From Chloroflexota bacterium (GTDB taxonomy: Bacteria > Chloroflexota > Dehalococcoidia > SM23-28-2 > RBG-16-64-32), in contig VBEI01000133.1 in the NCBI GenBank assembly GCA_005882715.1, positions 1 through 28,614 on the forward strand: a stretch of DNA of 28,614 bases, given 5' to 3'. How positions within the stretch are numbered: the first letter of the stretch is position 1; each line of letters starts with the position of its first letter. The notes beneath the pieces are model-generated. The model saw only the letters and a list, made by a program, of their open reading frames with translations. It made no database searches and was not told the origin of the DNA. Shown here piece by piece: positions 7,421-14,434 of the stretch. Both the position numbers and the translations under genes were made by a program.

Positions 7421-7523
7421 GGTGGCCTCCTGTCTGGCCAGATCATCATATCGTATCGGGAACGAGCAGGCCGAGTTAGCCCCAGCCTCCATACCCGCGC
7501 CGACTCTGCATCTCTGCCTCCGC

Positions 7524-7937
7524 CTATGCCTGCCGAAGCGTCTTGCACGTGCTGCTCGCCTTCGCGACAAGGCGCCCGTCCTCGTCCCGAACCTCTGCCT
7601 CGACATACCCGAGCGTGCGCCCGCCGCTCACCACCCAGCCTTCGGCGATGAGCAGGCCCTCCTTCACGGGCCGCAGGAAGTTGATCTTCAGCTCGACGGT
7701 TGCAAACGTCTCACCCTCGGCGAGCGTTGAAGCGTACGCGATACCCATCGCGGCGTCCGTTAAGTCGCAAAGGATCCCGCCGTGAAGCCCGCCCAGCGGG
7801 TTCCAATGCTGTGGTCCCGCTTGCAGATCAAGGACGGCGCGCCCGGGTTTGACAGACCGCAGGTTAAAGCCGATGAGCTTCGCCACCGGCGGTGGCTCGA
7901 TCTTTCCAGAGATGATCCCCTCCGCTACGGACAGCAT
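7524..7937 (-). CDS. PaaI/YbgC-type hotdog thioesterase
   Basis: A 137-aa single hotdog domain. The motif HWNPLGGLHGGILCDLTDAAMG (residues about 44-65) carries the HGG turn and the acidic residue typical of PaaI-type acyl-CoA thioesterases. ATVELKINFLRPV and VEAEVRDEDGRLVAKASSTC complete the fold. It likely hydrolyses acyl- or aryl-CoA to release CoA. ATG 7937 is chosen because AAAGGAG lies 8 nt upstream; the frame is open to 7988 but has no better start. It is the first gene of a probable thioesterase-thiolase unit. Substrate is unknown. Confidence 0.88.
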   Translation of the reverse strand: MLSVAEGIISGKIEPPPVAKLIGFNLRSVKPGRAVLDLQAGPQHWNPLGGLHGGILCDLTDAAMGIAYASTLAEGETFATVELKINFLRPVKEGLLIAEGWVVSGGRTLGYVEAEVRDEDGRLVAKASSTCKTLRQA

Positions 7938-7997
7938 CCTGATGGCTCCTTTCCGAACGGTTCTCCCGGCGCGAAAGAATCGTGACACTAACTACCG

Positions 7998-8009
7998 AAC
8001 TATATAGTT
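7998..8009. promoter_or_regulatory. 12-bp perfect palindrome, candidate operator
   Basis: AACTATATAGTT reads the same on both strands. It lies just downstream of the predicted transcription start (about 8012, minus strand) of the thioesterase-thiolase unit, a usual place for a repressor operator. No regulator gene is adjacent, so the binder is unknown. Confidence 0.4.
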
Positions 8010-8018
8010 ACTATCGAT

Positions 8019-8048
8019 GTTGTACTCGATTAAACAGATAAACGTCAA
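8019..8048 (-). promoter_or_regulatory. Predicted promoter for the thioesterase-thiolase unit
   Basis: Minus-strand -35 TTGACG (8048-8043) and -10 TACAAC (8024-8019) with an 18-nt spacer. The -35 matches consensus at five of six bases, the -10 at four. Start would be near 8012, about 75 nt before the ATG at 7937. Prediction only. Confidence 0.4.
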
Positions 8049-8064
8049 GGCATCGACGGGGCAT

Positions 8065-8080
8065 TGTGACGAAGGTCACA
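8065..8080. promoter_or_regulatory. CRP/FNR-family-type binding site (TGTGA-N6-TCACA)
   Basis: The 16-bp TGTGACGAAGGTCACA has 6-bp complementary ends and matches the consensus core of CRP-type regulators exactly. Its centre is about 60 bp upstream of the predicted transcription start of the thioesterase-thiolase unit, near the spacing of class I CRP activation. Which family member binds is not known. Confidence 0.5.
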
Positions 8081-8139
8081 CTTTCGGAAGCGATTGGACA
8101 GCGAGGAAACAGACTCTGTCGGCGGACTGTTACGGCGCC

Positions 8140-8808
8140 CTAGGTCTCAGATTCGGCCGGTGGCTTATAGCCCCGGCCTTGCTCCGGTAACTCGACGCCG
8201 AGTGCCCGCCACATGTACCACGTACCAGCGCTGCGATATGGGCGCCAGGGTTCTGCGATCCTCCGCATTTCCTCGGGCTTCGGCAGCTCCGGCAGGCCGT
8301 AGGCGACCTGCATACCGCGCCGCACGCCCAAATCGTCCACAGGCAACACGTCTGGCCGCCCGAGCGAGAAGATGAGGAACATCTCCGCAGTCCAGCGACC
8401 AATTCCCTTGACGGCCGAGACACGCTCGATAACCACGTCGTCGTCGAACTCATGCAGGATCCCCTCACTGAGTTCGCCGGACGCGAACTTGTCCGCCAGG
8501 TCCCGGAGGTAGGCCATCTTCTGCCGGGACAGACCGGCCGCGCGCAGCTGCTCATCGCTCGCGGCGAGAAAGGCAGCGGGCTCGTACCAGGTCTCCTCGT
8601 TCGCACCCAGTGTCGCCAGGACGCGGCCAAGAATGGCGCGGGCAGCCGGGCCGGCGAGCTGTTGGAAGAAGATGGCGCGGGAGAGCATGCGGAAAGCCCC
8701 GTCTCGCGGCTCCAGCGTCAGCGGGCCAACGGTCTCGATGACGCGCGCGAGCACAGGGTCCGCGCGTCGCAGGTGTTCGACGGTTTCGGTTGGGTCGTAA
8801 CTCAGCAT
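8140..8808 (-). CDS. alkA: DNA-3-methyladenine glycosylase II-type HhH-GPD protein
   Basis: A 222-aa base-excision repair glycosylase that removes alkylated purines. Residues 40-50 (RMLSRAIFFQQ) match the helix before the core. The helix-hairpin-helix is VSAVKGIGRWTAEMFLIFSLGR (about 130-151). PVDDLGVRRG (157-165) carries the catalytic Asp equivalent to AlkA Asp238, and RIAEPWRPYRSAGTWYMWR is the usual closing segment. The AraC-like or N-terminal extensions of E. coli Ada/AlkA are absent, as in many short bacterial versions. ATG 8808 has no Shine-Dalgarno. It lies downstream of the frameshifted DinB gene, across 179 bp holding an inverted repeat. Confidence 0.9.
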   Translation of the reverse strand: MLSYDPTETVEHLRRADPVLARVIETVGPLTLEPRDGAFRMLSRAIFFQQLAGPAARAILGRVLATLGANEETWYEPAAFLAASDEQLRAAGLSRQKMAYLRDLADKFASGELSEGILHEFDDDVVIERVSAVKGIGRWTAEMFLIFSLGRPDVLPVDDLGVRRGMQVAYGLPELPKPEEMRRIAEPWRPYRSAGTWYMWRALGVELPEQGRGYKPPAESET

Positions 8809-8891
8809 CGATTATGTAAGATGAATGTAATGCTCAATTCCCGATTTCGCAGTTACCCTGATCACAAATTCCGGGTTACGATTGCATTAGG

Positions 8892-8967
8892 TTCGGACGG
8901 TTCACGAATCGGTCTGTCTCACGGGAGCGGATACCCTTAAGACCCTGCCGAGAGGATACCGTCCGAA
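8892..8967. repeat. 76-bp region bounded by a 10-bp inverted repeat
   Basis: TTCGGACGGT (8892-8901) is perfectly complementary to ACCGTCCGAA (8958-8967), with 56 bp between. CGGATACC-like words recur at 8928-8935 and near 8955-8961. It lies in the gap between the DinB stop (8988) and the alkA start (8808). It does not fit a tRNA. It could be a structured RNA, a leader element or a remnant of another small palindromic element. Confidence 0.4.
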
Positions 8968-8987
8968 TTCACTTTCTGCCCAACAAA

Positions 8988-9564
8988 CTAGCCCGATTCC
9001 CAAGCCCATCGGTCGTCGCCTTGTACTAACGCTCGCAGGTGATTGATCTCACCGGCGTGGTAGTCGTCGTGCCGGATCATGTTCGCGATAATCCATCGCG
9101 TTTCTCGTCGGTCTCCCTCAGGCGGCTGGCGCGGAACGACCAGCTCGGAATCATCCAGGTCCGCGACATGCTGACGGAGGCGGCGATGTCCTTCCTTCAG
9201 CCAATCGTCGACGGGCGCCCATTGGTGGCTCTGGATCCAATTTCCTCGACTGCAAGTCTCCCATGCTTACCCTTAGCTCGCCCGCCGGGTCGTCCCACGT
9301 CATGCCGCCGTCTCCGAACGCGTGGTTGTCGTACATGTATTTGCAGGCGCCGATGTGCCCGACGATCTGCCTGATAGCGCGCACGCACCCGGAAGGGACG
9401 GCTGCCCACTCGACCTCCGTGACCGAGCGCAGGTTGCCGAGCAGGTCCTCCTCGTCGCTGCCCTCAAACGCCTCGTCCATAAGATAAAGAAGTTGTTCGA
9501 CCGCCGTCCCATCGCGCACGTCGCCTCCCTGCCTGGTTCCAGACTCCTTGCTCGTGGCGCTCAT
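8988..9564 (-). pseudogene. DinB-family gene interrupted by a frameshift
   Basis: ATG 9564 opens a frame whose product (MSATSKESG...) has the DinB helix VRAIRQIVGHIGACKYMYDNH and then WDDPAGE. That frame ends out of register at 9151. The expected C-terminus continues in another frame: HQWAPVDDWLKEGHRRLRQH, ETRWIIANMIRHDDYHAGEI, ending at TAG 8990-8988. The HxxxH pair (HDDYH) that would complete the metal triad lies only in this second frame. Total length is 3n+1, so one extra base (or two missing) near 9240-9275 would explain it; the AAA run at about 9240 is one candidate. Either a recent pseudogene or a sequencing error. The start overlaps the stop of the FabG-type gene. Confidence 0.75.
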
Positions 9565-10310
9565 TATTGCATGTACATTCCGCCGTTGATGTTGATCTGA
9601 GCGCCCGTAATGTACTCGCCCTCGGTCACGAGGAAGCGACAGATCCGCGCCACTTCCCCAGGCTGGCCAAAACGGCCCAGCGGGATCTTGGCGAGCAGCG
9701 CCTTCTGAACATCCTCCGTAAGGTTGATCACCATCTCCGTCTCGATGAAGCCGGGACAGAGAGCATTGACCGTAATGTTGAACTTCGCCAGCTCCTGCGC
9801 CGCCGACTTCGAGAAACCGACGATCCCGGCCTTCGCCGCCGCGTAGTTCGACTGCCCAAGGTTCCCCATCTGCCCGACGATCGACGACATATTCACGATG
9901 CGCCCACCCCCGCGCTCGATCATGTGTGGCACGGCCGCATACGTACAGTAGAAGATGCTGTCCAGGTCCGTCGCCATTACCTCGCGCCACTCCTCGACGC
10001 TCATGCGCCGGATCGTGCGGTCGCGATTGACGCCAGCGTTGTTCACGAGAATATCGAGCCCGCCAAAGCGCTTCACCGTCTCTTCGATCAGCCGGTTGCA
10101 ATCGTCGGGATGAGCGACACCGGCCTGGACGACGATCGCCTCCTGGCCCTTTCCTTTCATCTCGGCCAGTAGCTCGTCCGCCGATTCCTGGTTCGTGTAG
10201 TAGTTCAGGACAACCTTGGCGCCGTGGTCCGCGAGTTCGCGGGCGCAGGCGCGGCCCAGGCCGCGGGAGCTGCCGGTGACGATGGCGACTTTGTCTGTCA
10301 GGCAGGACAC
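9564..10310 (-). CDS. FabG/PhaB-type 3-oxoacyl-(ACP or CoA) reductase, SDR family
   Basis: A 248-aa classical SDR. The NAD(P) motif is TGSSRGLG (residues 12-19), NNAG is at 90-93, and the catalytic residues are Ser143 (NMSSIVG), Tyr156 and Lys160 (SNYAAAKAG). The C-terminal GQPGEVARICRFL...YITGAQININGGMYM is FabG/PhaB-like, pointing to reduction of 3-ketoacyl-ACP or acetoacetyl-CoA. The Asn of the usual catalytic tetrad is replaced by Asp115 (TDLDSIF). Start GTG 10310 is preferred because GGAGG lies 8-9 nt upstream; an in-frame GTG at 10355 lacks support. The stop TAA overlaps the ATG of the DinB gene, so the two were coupled. Confidence 0.9.
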   Translation of the reverse strand: MSCLTDKVAIVTGSSRGLGRACARELADHGAKVVLNYYTNQESADELLAEMKGKGQEAIVVQAGVAHPDDCNRLIEETVKRFGGLDILVNNAGVNRDRTIRRMSVEEWREVMATDLDSIFYCTYAAVPHMIERGGGRIVNMSSIVGQMGNLGQSNYAAAKAGIVGFSKSAAQELAKFNITVNALCPGFIETEMVINLTEDVQKALLAKIPLGRFGQPGEVARICRFLVTEGEYITGAQININGGMYMQ

Positions 10311-10382
10311 AAAGCTTTCCTCCGCTGTTGCTGTTGCTGCCGCTTCAGGGCGCACGAACGGTTATATCACGGCGGCAGCCAG

Positions 10383-10424
10383 ACAAACCAGCAACCGGCA
10401 AACCTACAACCGACAAACGGGACA
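10383..10424. repeat. Degenerate short tandem repeat (CAACCGGCAAAC-like units)
   Basis: The stretch is built of variations on CAACC-GCAAAC (for example GCAACCGGCAAACC, then TACAACCGACAAACGG). It lies upstream of the FabG-type gene and next to the inverted-repeat element at 10450. Low-complexity intergenic repeat with no evident coding value. Confidence 0.4.
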
Positions 10425-10449
10425 AGCGGAATGACGGGCAAGATGGCGC

Positions 10450-10548
10450 GTAGGGGCGAGCCGTCCACGATACGCCACTGTCGTCTCGCCAAGAAAAGTC
10501 AGACTAAATCAGTAACGCCTGTTGCCTTCCTGGACGGCTCGCCCCTAC
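10450..10548. repeat. 99-bp inverted-repeat element, intact copy 2 (GTAGGG family)
   Basis: GTAGGGGCGAGCCGTCCA (10450-10467) is perfectly complementary over 18 bp to 10531-10548. The outer GTAGGGGCG is identical to copy 1 (517-616), but the inner arm differs (AGCCGTCCA against GGTTT) and is still fully self-complementary. The 63-bp centre shows no obvious likeness to copy 1. It lies between two same-strand genes, starting 25 bp beyond the DinB stop at 10573. Confidence 0.8.
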
Positions 10549-10572
10549 CGTTGTCTTCGCCGATTACGCCCG

Positions 10573-11064
10573 CTAGCGAGAGCGCCAGGCGTCGACCGTA
10601 CGGTTGATCTGGCCGATGTGCTCTTCGAGGTGCTCGCTGTAAATGCGCAGCCAGTCGGAGGCGGTATAGCGGCCCGACTCTGTATGAGTGCCCTCCTTCG
10701 CCCACGCCTCGTTTGGCAGCCTGCCAAGTATGGGCGCAGTGTTGCCGCGAACGGCTTCGACGGTCGCGAGCGCCGCCTCAAGTGGGTGGTTCGCGTAGTC
10801 GAACTCACGCGCCCAAACGTCGGGATCGTATCCGACGATGACCGGCTTCTCCTCGGTCAGAAGATATCGGATCCGCGAGTAGGCGTTGGTCTCGGAGTCG
10901 GCGCAATGGCAGACGATCTCGTGGACCGAGAACTCGCCCGGCTCGGGGCGCCACTTCATCGCTTCCGCCGGTACGCTTGCCAGCGCTTCCCGCAGGCGCT
11001 CCGGCGCGCTCGCGTACTGTTTGATACGGCGGCCGCGTTCTTCGCCGGTCAGCGGCGTCGTCAT
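10573..11064 (-). CDS. DinB-family protein (DinB_2-like four-helix bundle)
   Basis: A 163-aa four-helix bundle of the DinB/YfiT superfamily. FSVHEIVCHCADSETNAYSRI (residues about 45-65) supplies His53, and SEHLEEHIGQI supplies His145 and His149, together the usual metal-binding His triad. Characterised relatives are thiol-dependent transferases or isomerases (mycothiol or bacillithiol), but most members have no known reaction. Its ATG overlaps the TGA of the upstream methylmalonyl-CoA mutase gene, so it is translationally coupled to it. A link to the mutase reaction is unproven. Confidence 0.82.
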   Translation of the reverse strand: MTTPLTGEERGRRIKQYASAPERLREALASVPAEAMKWRPEPGEFSVHEIVCHCADSETNAYSRIRYLLTEEKPVIVGYDPDVWAREFDYANHPLEAALATVEAVRGNTAPILGRLPNEAWAKEGTHTESGRYTASDWLRIYSEHLEEHIGQINRTVDAWRSR

Positions 11065-12746
11065 ACCGCCGTCGGCGGCTGGTAGTCCCCGAAGACCCGC
11101 CGCATCACGCCGCAGATCTCCCCGACAGAGGCGTAGGCTTTCACTGCCTCCATGATCGGGTGCATCAGGTTCCCTGCCCGTCCGGCGTCGCCCTCGCGAG
11201 AGACTTCTTCGAGGCGCGATAGCGCCGCATCTACTAACGCCTGATCACGCTCCTTGCGAACGTGGGCGAGGCGCTCGATCTGAGCACGTTCTGCCTCCGG
11301 GTTCACGCGGAAAATCATCTGCGGCTCTTCATTCTCGTTCGCAAACTTGTTCACACCGACGATGACCTTCTTCCCCTCGTCGATCGCCTGCTGGTAGGCG
11401 TACGACGCCTCCTGGATCTCACGCTGGACGTAGCCCGACTCGATCGCCGCGATGGCTCCGCCCACGTCCTCGACACGGCCCAGATACTCCCAGGCTTTGC
11501 GCTCGAGCTCGTTTGTCAGCCACTCGATGTAGTAGGAGCCGCCGAGCGGGTCGGCGGTGTTCGCCACACCACTTTCGTAGCCGATAACCTGCTGCGTGCG
11601 GACCGCTATGCGCTGTGCTTCCTCAGTGGGTAGTGCGAGCGCCTCGTCGTAACACGAGAGCGCAAGCGACTGCACGCCGCCGAGGGCCGTCGCGAGCGCC
11701 TGGAGGGCTGCGCGCACGATGTTGTTCTCCGGCTGCTGAGCCGTGAGCGTAGCGCCTCCTGTTTGGACATGCGTTCGGAGCATCCAAGAGCGCGCGTCCT
11801 CGGCCTTGAACCTCTCCCGCATGATCTTCGCCCACATACGGCGCAAGGCGCGGTACTTCGCGACCTCCTCGAGGAAGTTGTTCTGCGTATTGAAGATCCA
11901 AGAGATGCGAGGCCCGACATCGTCGACGCTGACGCCGCGCTCGATCGCCCCTTCGATGTATGCGATGGCGTTCGCGAAGGTAAACGCCATCTCTTGCGCC
12001 GCTGTGCAGCCGGCTTCTCGCATGTGGTAGCCGCTGATGCTGATCGCGTTAAAGCGCGGCAGCTCGCGCGCGCAGTACGACATCAGATCGGCGGCGAGGC
12101 GGAGCGATGGCTTCGGCGGGTAGATGTAAGTCCCGCGCGCCACGTATTCCTTGAGTACGTCGTTTTGCGCAGTACCGGCGATCCGGTCCAGCGGGACCCC
12201 CTGCTTCTGGCCGACGACGGCGTACATCGCCACAAGGACGGAGGCCGGCGCGTTGATCGTCATCGACGTCGACACCTGGTCGAGCGGGATGCCGTCGAAC
12301 ATCGTCTCCATGTCCGCGAGAGTATCGATCGCCACGCCTACTTTTCCCACTTCGCCCATCGAAAGCGGGTCGTCGGAGTCGTAGCCGAGTTGGGTGGGCA
12401 GATCGAACGCGACCGAGAGCCCGGGCTGGCCCTCCTTCAGCAGGAACCTGAAGCGCTTGTTTGTCTCCGCAGCGGTGCCGTAGCCGGCGTACTGACGAAT
12501 CGACCACAGCCGGCCGCGATACATAGAGGCCTGGACCCCACGCGTATATGGATACTCGCCCGGGTAGCCGATGTCACGGTTGTAGTCAATATCGGCGATG
12601 TCCTCGGGCGTGTATAGCGGCTGGACTTCGGCCGAACTCGTGCGGAAGTCAGTATCAGTGCGCTCGCCGCCGCGCTCCTTGGCTTTGGCATAGGTCGCCT
12701 CGGACCAGCGCTTTCGTTCGTTCGAGAGGTCGCCGTTCTGAGTCAT
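11061..12746 (-). CDS. mcmA: Methylmalonyl-CoA mutase, large (catalytic) subunit without B12 domain
   Basis: A 561-aa methylmalonyl-CoA mutase catalytic barrel, interconverting (R)-methylmalonyl-CoA and succinyl-CoA with adenosylcobalamin. RQYAGYGTAAETNKRF carries Tyr86, EYVARGTYIYPPKPSLR carries Arg204 and ISGYHMREAG carries His241. These match Tyr89, Arg207 and His244 of the Propionibacterium enzyme with a constant offset of three, and the Tyr/Arg pair is that of the mutase rather than isobutyryl-CoA mutase. The protein ends at ...GDYQPPTAV, so the cobalamin-binding DxHxxG domain is missing and must be a separate subunit encoded elsewhere. ATG 12746. It is divergent from mcl over a 130-bp promoter region. 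Confidence 0.93.
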   Translation of the reverse strand: MTQNGDLSNERKRWSEATYAKAKERGGERTDTDFRTSSAEVQPLYTPEDIADIDYNRDIGYPGEYPYTRGVQASMYRGRLWSIRQYAGYGTAAETNKRFRFLLKEGQPGLSVAFDLPTQLGYDSDDPLSMGEVGKVGVAIDTLADMETMFDGIPLDQVSTSMTINAPASVLVAMYAVVGQKQGVPLDRIAGTAQNDVLKEYVARGTYIYPPKPSLRLAADLMSYCARELPRFNAISISGYHMREAGCTAAQEMAFTFANAIAYIEGAIERGVSVDDVGPRISWIFNTQNNFLEEVAKYRALRRMWAKIMRERFKAEDARSWMLRTHVQTGGATLTAQQPENNIVRAALQALATALGGVQSLALSCYDEALALPTEEAQRIAVRTQQVIGYESGVANTADPLGGSYYIEWLTNELERKAWEYLGRVEDVGGAIAAIESGYVQREIQEASYAYQQAIDEGKKVIVGVNKFANENEEPQMIFRVNPEAERAQIERLAHVRKERDQALVDAALSRLEEVSREGDAGRAGNLMHPIMEAVKAYASVGEICGVMRRVFGDYQPPTAV

Positions 12747-12788
12747 CTCGCCCTTATTCTATCGGTTCATGAAACGAAAACCTAGCCG

Positions 12789-12818
12789 TTGCTAAACGGA
12801 GAGTTGAGCCCATATAAT
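12789..12818 (+). promoter_or_regulatory. Predicted sigma-70-type promoter of the mcl operon
   Basis: A perfect -10 TATAAT (12813-12818) lies 18 nt after TTGCTA (12789-12794), a four-of-six -35 match. An inverted repeat CCGTT-GCTA-AACGG (12786-12799) covers the -35 and could be an operator. Transcription would begin near 12825, leaving about 15 nt before the upstream ORF at 12841. Confidence 0.6.
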
Positions 12819-12840
12819 CGCGCTCGCATTAAGGAGAACG

Positions 12841-12885
12841 ATGTACATTCACCTGGAAAGTAATCAGATTATCCCCCGTGCGTAA
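12841..12885 (+). CDS. 14-codon upstream ORF overlapping the mcl start (putative leader peptide)
   Basis: ATG 12841 is preceded by AAGGAG (12831-12836) and encodes MYIHLESNQIIPRA before TAA 12883-12885. The frame differs from mcl, whose GTG start (12878) lies inside the last codons. mcl itself has no Shine-Dalgarno, so translation of the short ORF may deliver ribosomes to the GTG by termination-reinitiation. The peptide has no attenuator-like run of one amino acid. It could instead be a chance ORF. Confidence 0.45.
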   Translation: MYIHLESNQIIPRA

Positions 12886-13927
12886 CCCCAGGGCCTTCAA
12901 CAGGCCGCTCGCGGTCGGTGCGCCCACACCTCAAAGTGAGGTGCCCGCGCGACCGTATAGGATGATTCACTTCTTCCCCCCGCAGAACGAGAAGGTGCGG
13001 GCCAAGATCCCGGAGCTTATATCACAAGTGGATGTGCTGCTGGGCAACCTCGAAGACGCGATCCCGGCCGCCGACAAGAAGGCGGCGAGGGAGGGCCTAG
13101 TCGAGGTCGCGCTGAACAACGAGTTCGGCAACACGTCGCTCTGGACACGCATCAACAGCCTGGACAGCCCGTGGGTCCTGGATGATCTTCTGACCGTCAT
13201 CCCCCAGATCGGCAACAAGCTGGACGTAGTTATGGTCCCCAAGGTGGAAGGGCCGTGGGACATCCATTACATCGACCGCTTGCTGGCCCAGCTGGAAGCC
13301 AAGTACGAGATCAAGAAGTCCCTCGAGGTCCACGCCATCCTAGAGACGGCGCTCGGCGTCTCTAATGTCGAGGAGATCGCCGCCGCGAGCCCGCGTATGC
13401 AAGGCATCAGCCTCGGCCCCGCGGATCTGGCGGCTTCCAGGCGCATGAAAACTACGAGGGTCGGCGGCGGGCATCCGTCGTACCAGGTGATCGCCGATCC
13501 TGACCAAGGGAATCCCGACGCACCGCGCCTTTCGGCCCAGCAGGATCCCTGGCACTACACGCTGGCCCGTATGGTCGACGCCTGCAATTCGGCAGGCATC
13601 CTGCCTTTCTACGGTCCGTTCGGAGCCATCGAGGATCCGCTGGCGTGCCAGTATCAGTTCCGCGCCGCGTTCTTGATGGGCTGCGTAGGCGCTTGGACGC
13701 TACACCCGTCGCAGATCGAGATCGCCAGGCGCGAGTTCAGCCCGACGGTGGAGGAGGTCAAGACTGCCAAACGTATCATCGAGGCCATGGGTGACGGCAC
13801 CGGCACGGTGATGCTCGACGGCCGAATGCAGGACGACGCGACGTTCAAACAGGCACAGGTTATGGTACAGACTGCCAGGATGATCGCCCAGCGCGACCAG
13901 GAGTACGCTAAGCTCTATGGTCTGTAG
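12878..13927 (+). CDS. mcl: Malyl-CoA / beta-methylmalyl-CoA / citramalyl-CoA lyase (CitE-like, Chloroflexus type)
   Basis: A 349-aa HpcH/HpaI-CitE barrel. It cleaves or forms malyl-CoA (acetyl-CoA plus glyoxylate), beta-methylmalyl-CoA (propionyl-CoA plus glyoxylate) and, in Chloroflexus, citramalyl-CoA (acetyl-CoA plus pyruvate). From memory, the Chloroflexus enzyme shares the blocks VHFFPP, VDVLxGNLEDAIP, VPKVEGPWDIH, SLGPADLAASRxMKTTRVG, MQDDAT and the YGL end. Visible residues are Arg91 (LWTRINSLDSPW), Glu156 (ILETALG) and Asp183 (GPADLAAS), the expected Mg2+/CoA-ester ligands. GTG 12878 aligns with the start of that enzyme. It leads a plus-strand operon and is divergent from the mutase gene. 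Confidence 0.92.
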   Translation: MRNPRAFNRPLAVGAPTPQSEVPARPYRMIHFFPPQNEKVRAKIPELISQVDVLLGNLEDAIPAADKKAAREGLVEVALNNEFGNTSLWTRINSLDSPWVLDDLLTVIPQIGNKLDVVMVPKVEGPWDIHYIDRLLAQLEAKYEIKKSLEVHAILETALGVSNVEEIAAASPRMQGISLGPADLAASRRMKTTRVGGGHPSYQVIADPDQGNPDAPRLSAQQDPWHYTLARMVDACNSAGILPFYGPFGAIEDPLACQYQFRAAFLMGCVGAWTLHPSQIEIARREFSPTVEEVKTAKRIIEAMGDGTGTVMLDGRMQDDATFKQAQVMVQTARMIAQRDQEYAKLYGL

Positions 13928-13983
13928 CGCGGGACCGATATAGGCTAGCGAAACTATACCTAGACTTTGATAGAGGAGGACAA

Positions 13984-14379
13984 ATGGAACTTAAGCCGGT
14001 CAATCCCTGGAAGTGGCAGGATGCATTCGGGTTCTCGCAGGCGGTCGAATTCAGCGGGCACTCGCGGGTTCTGACGTGCGCCGGGCAGACGTCGGTGAAC
14101 GCGGACGGCGAGCCTCTGCACAAGGGCGACATGGCTGCGCAGCTCGGTCAGGCCCTGGACAACGTCGAGGCGGTGCTCAAACAGGCGGGGATGACGTTGG
14201 CGAACGTCGTCCACCTCAACCTCTACACAACAGACATCGACGCTTGCTTGCAGCACTATGCGGTTGTCGCTGAGCGGTTGGGAAAGGCAAACTGCCGTCC
14301 GGCTATCACGCTCCTGCAGGTCGCGCGCCTCTTCGAGCCCACGCTGATGATCGAGATGGAGGCCACGGCGGTCGCCTGA
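13984..14379 (+). CDS. ridA: RidA (YjgF/YER057c/UK114) family protein
   Basis: A 131-aa RidA-fold protein. TCAGQTSVNADGEPLHKGDM (residues 31-50), QLGQALDNVEAVLKQAGM, VVHLNLYTTDID and CRPAITLLQVARL follow the family order, with Arg105 at the position of the conserved Arg. RidA proteins hydrolyse reactive enamine/imine intermediates; other subgroups act in catabolic pathways on unknown substrates. ATG 13984 has a strong AGAGGAGG four nt upstream. It lies 56 bp after mcl, and a pathway-specific role in that operon is plausible but unproven. Confidence 0.87.
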   Translation: MELKPVNPWKWQDAFGFSQAVEFSGHSRVLTCAGQTSVNADGEPLHKGDMAAQLGQALDNVEAVLKQAGMTLANVVHLNLYTTDIDACLQHYAVVAERLGKANCRPAITLLQVARLFEPTLMIEMEATAVA

Positions 14380-14434
14380 GTGGCGTCCTCACGCAGATAT
14401 GGTTCTACGAATTCGAAGGTAAAGGAGATACACC

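Noticed and set aside
7421..7606. N-terminal extension of the acetyl-CoA acetyltransferase frame
   Set aside because: The extension is Arg-rich and unlike thiolases, while ATG 7420 has an AGGAGG and gives the catalytic residues their usual numbering.
8880..8970. Possible tRNA or other known structured RNA in the gap before alkA
   Set aside because: No acceptor, D, anticodon and T-arm arrangement can be drawn; only the outer 10-bp inverted repeat is clear.
9151..10101. Long open minus-strand frame of 316 codons covering the FabG-type and DinB genes
   Set aside because: Most of it is an out-of-frame shadow of the FabG-type reductase. Only its last part, from ATG 9564, is the N-terminal half of the frameshifted DinB gene.
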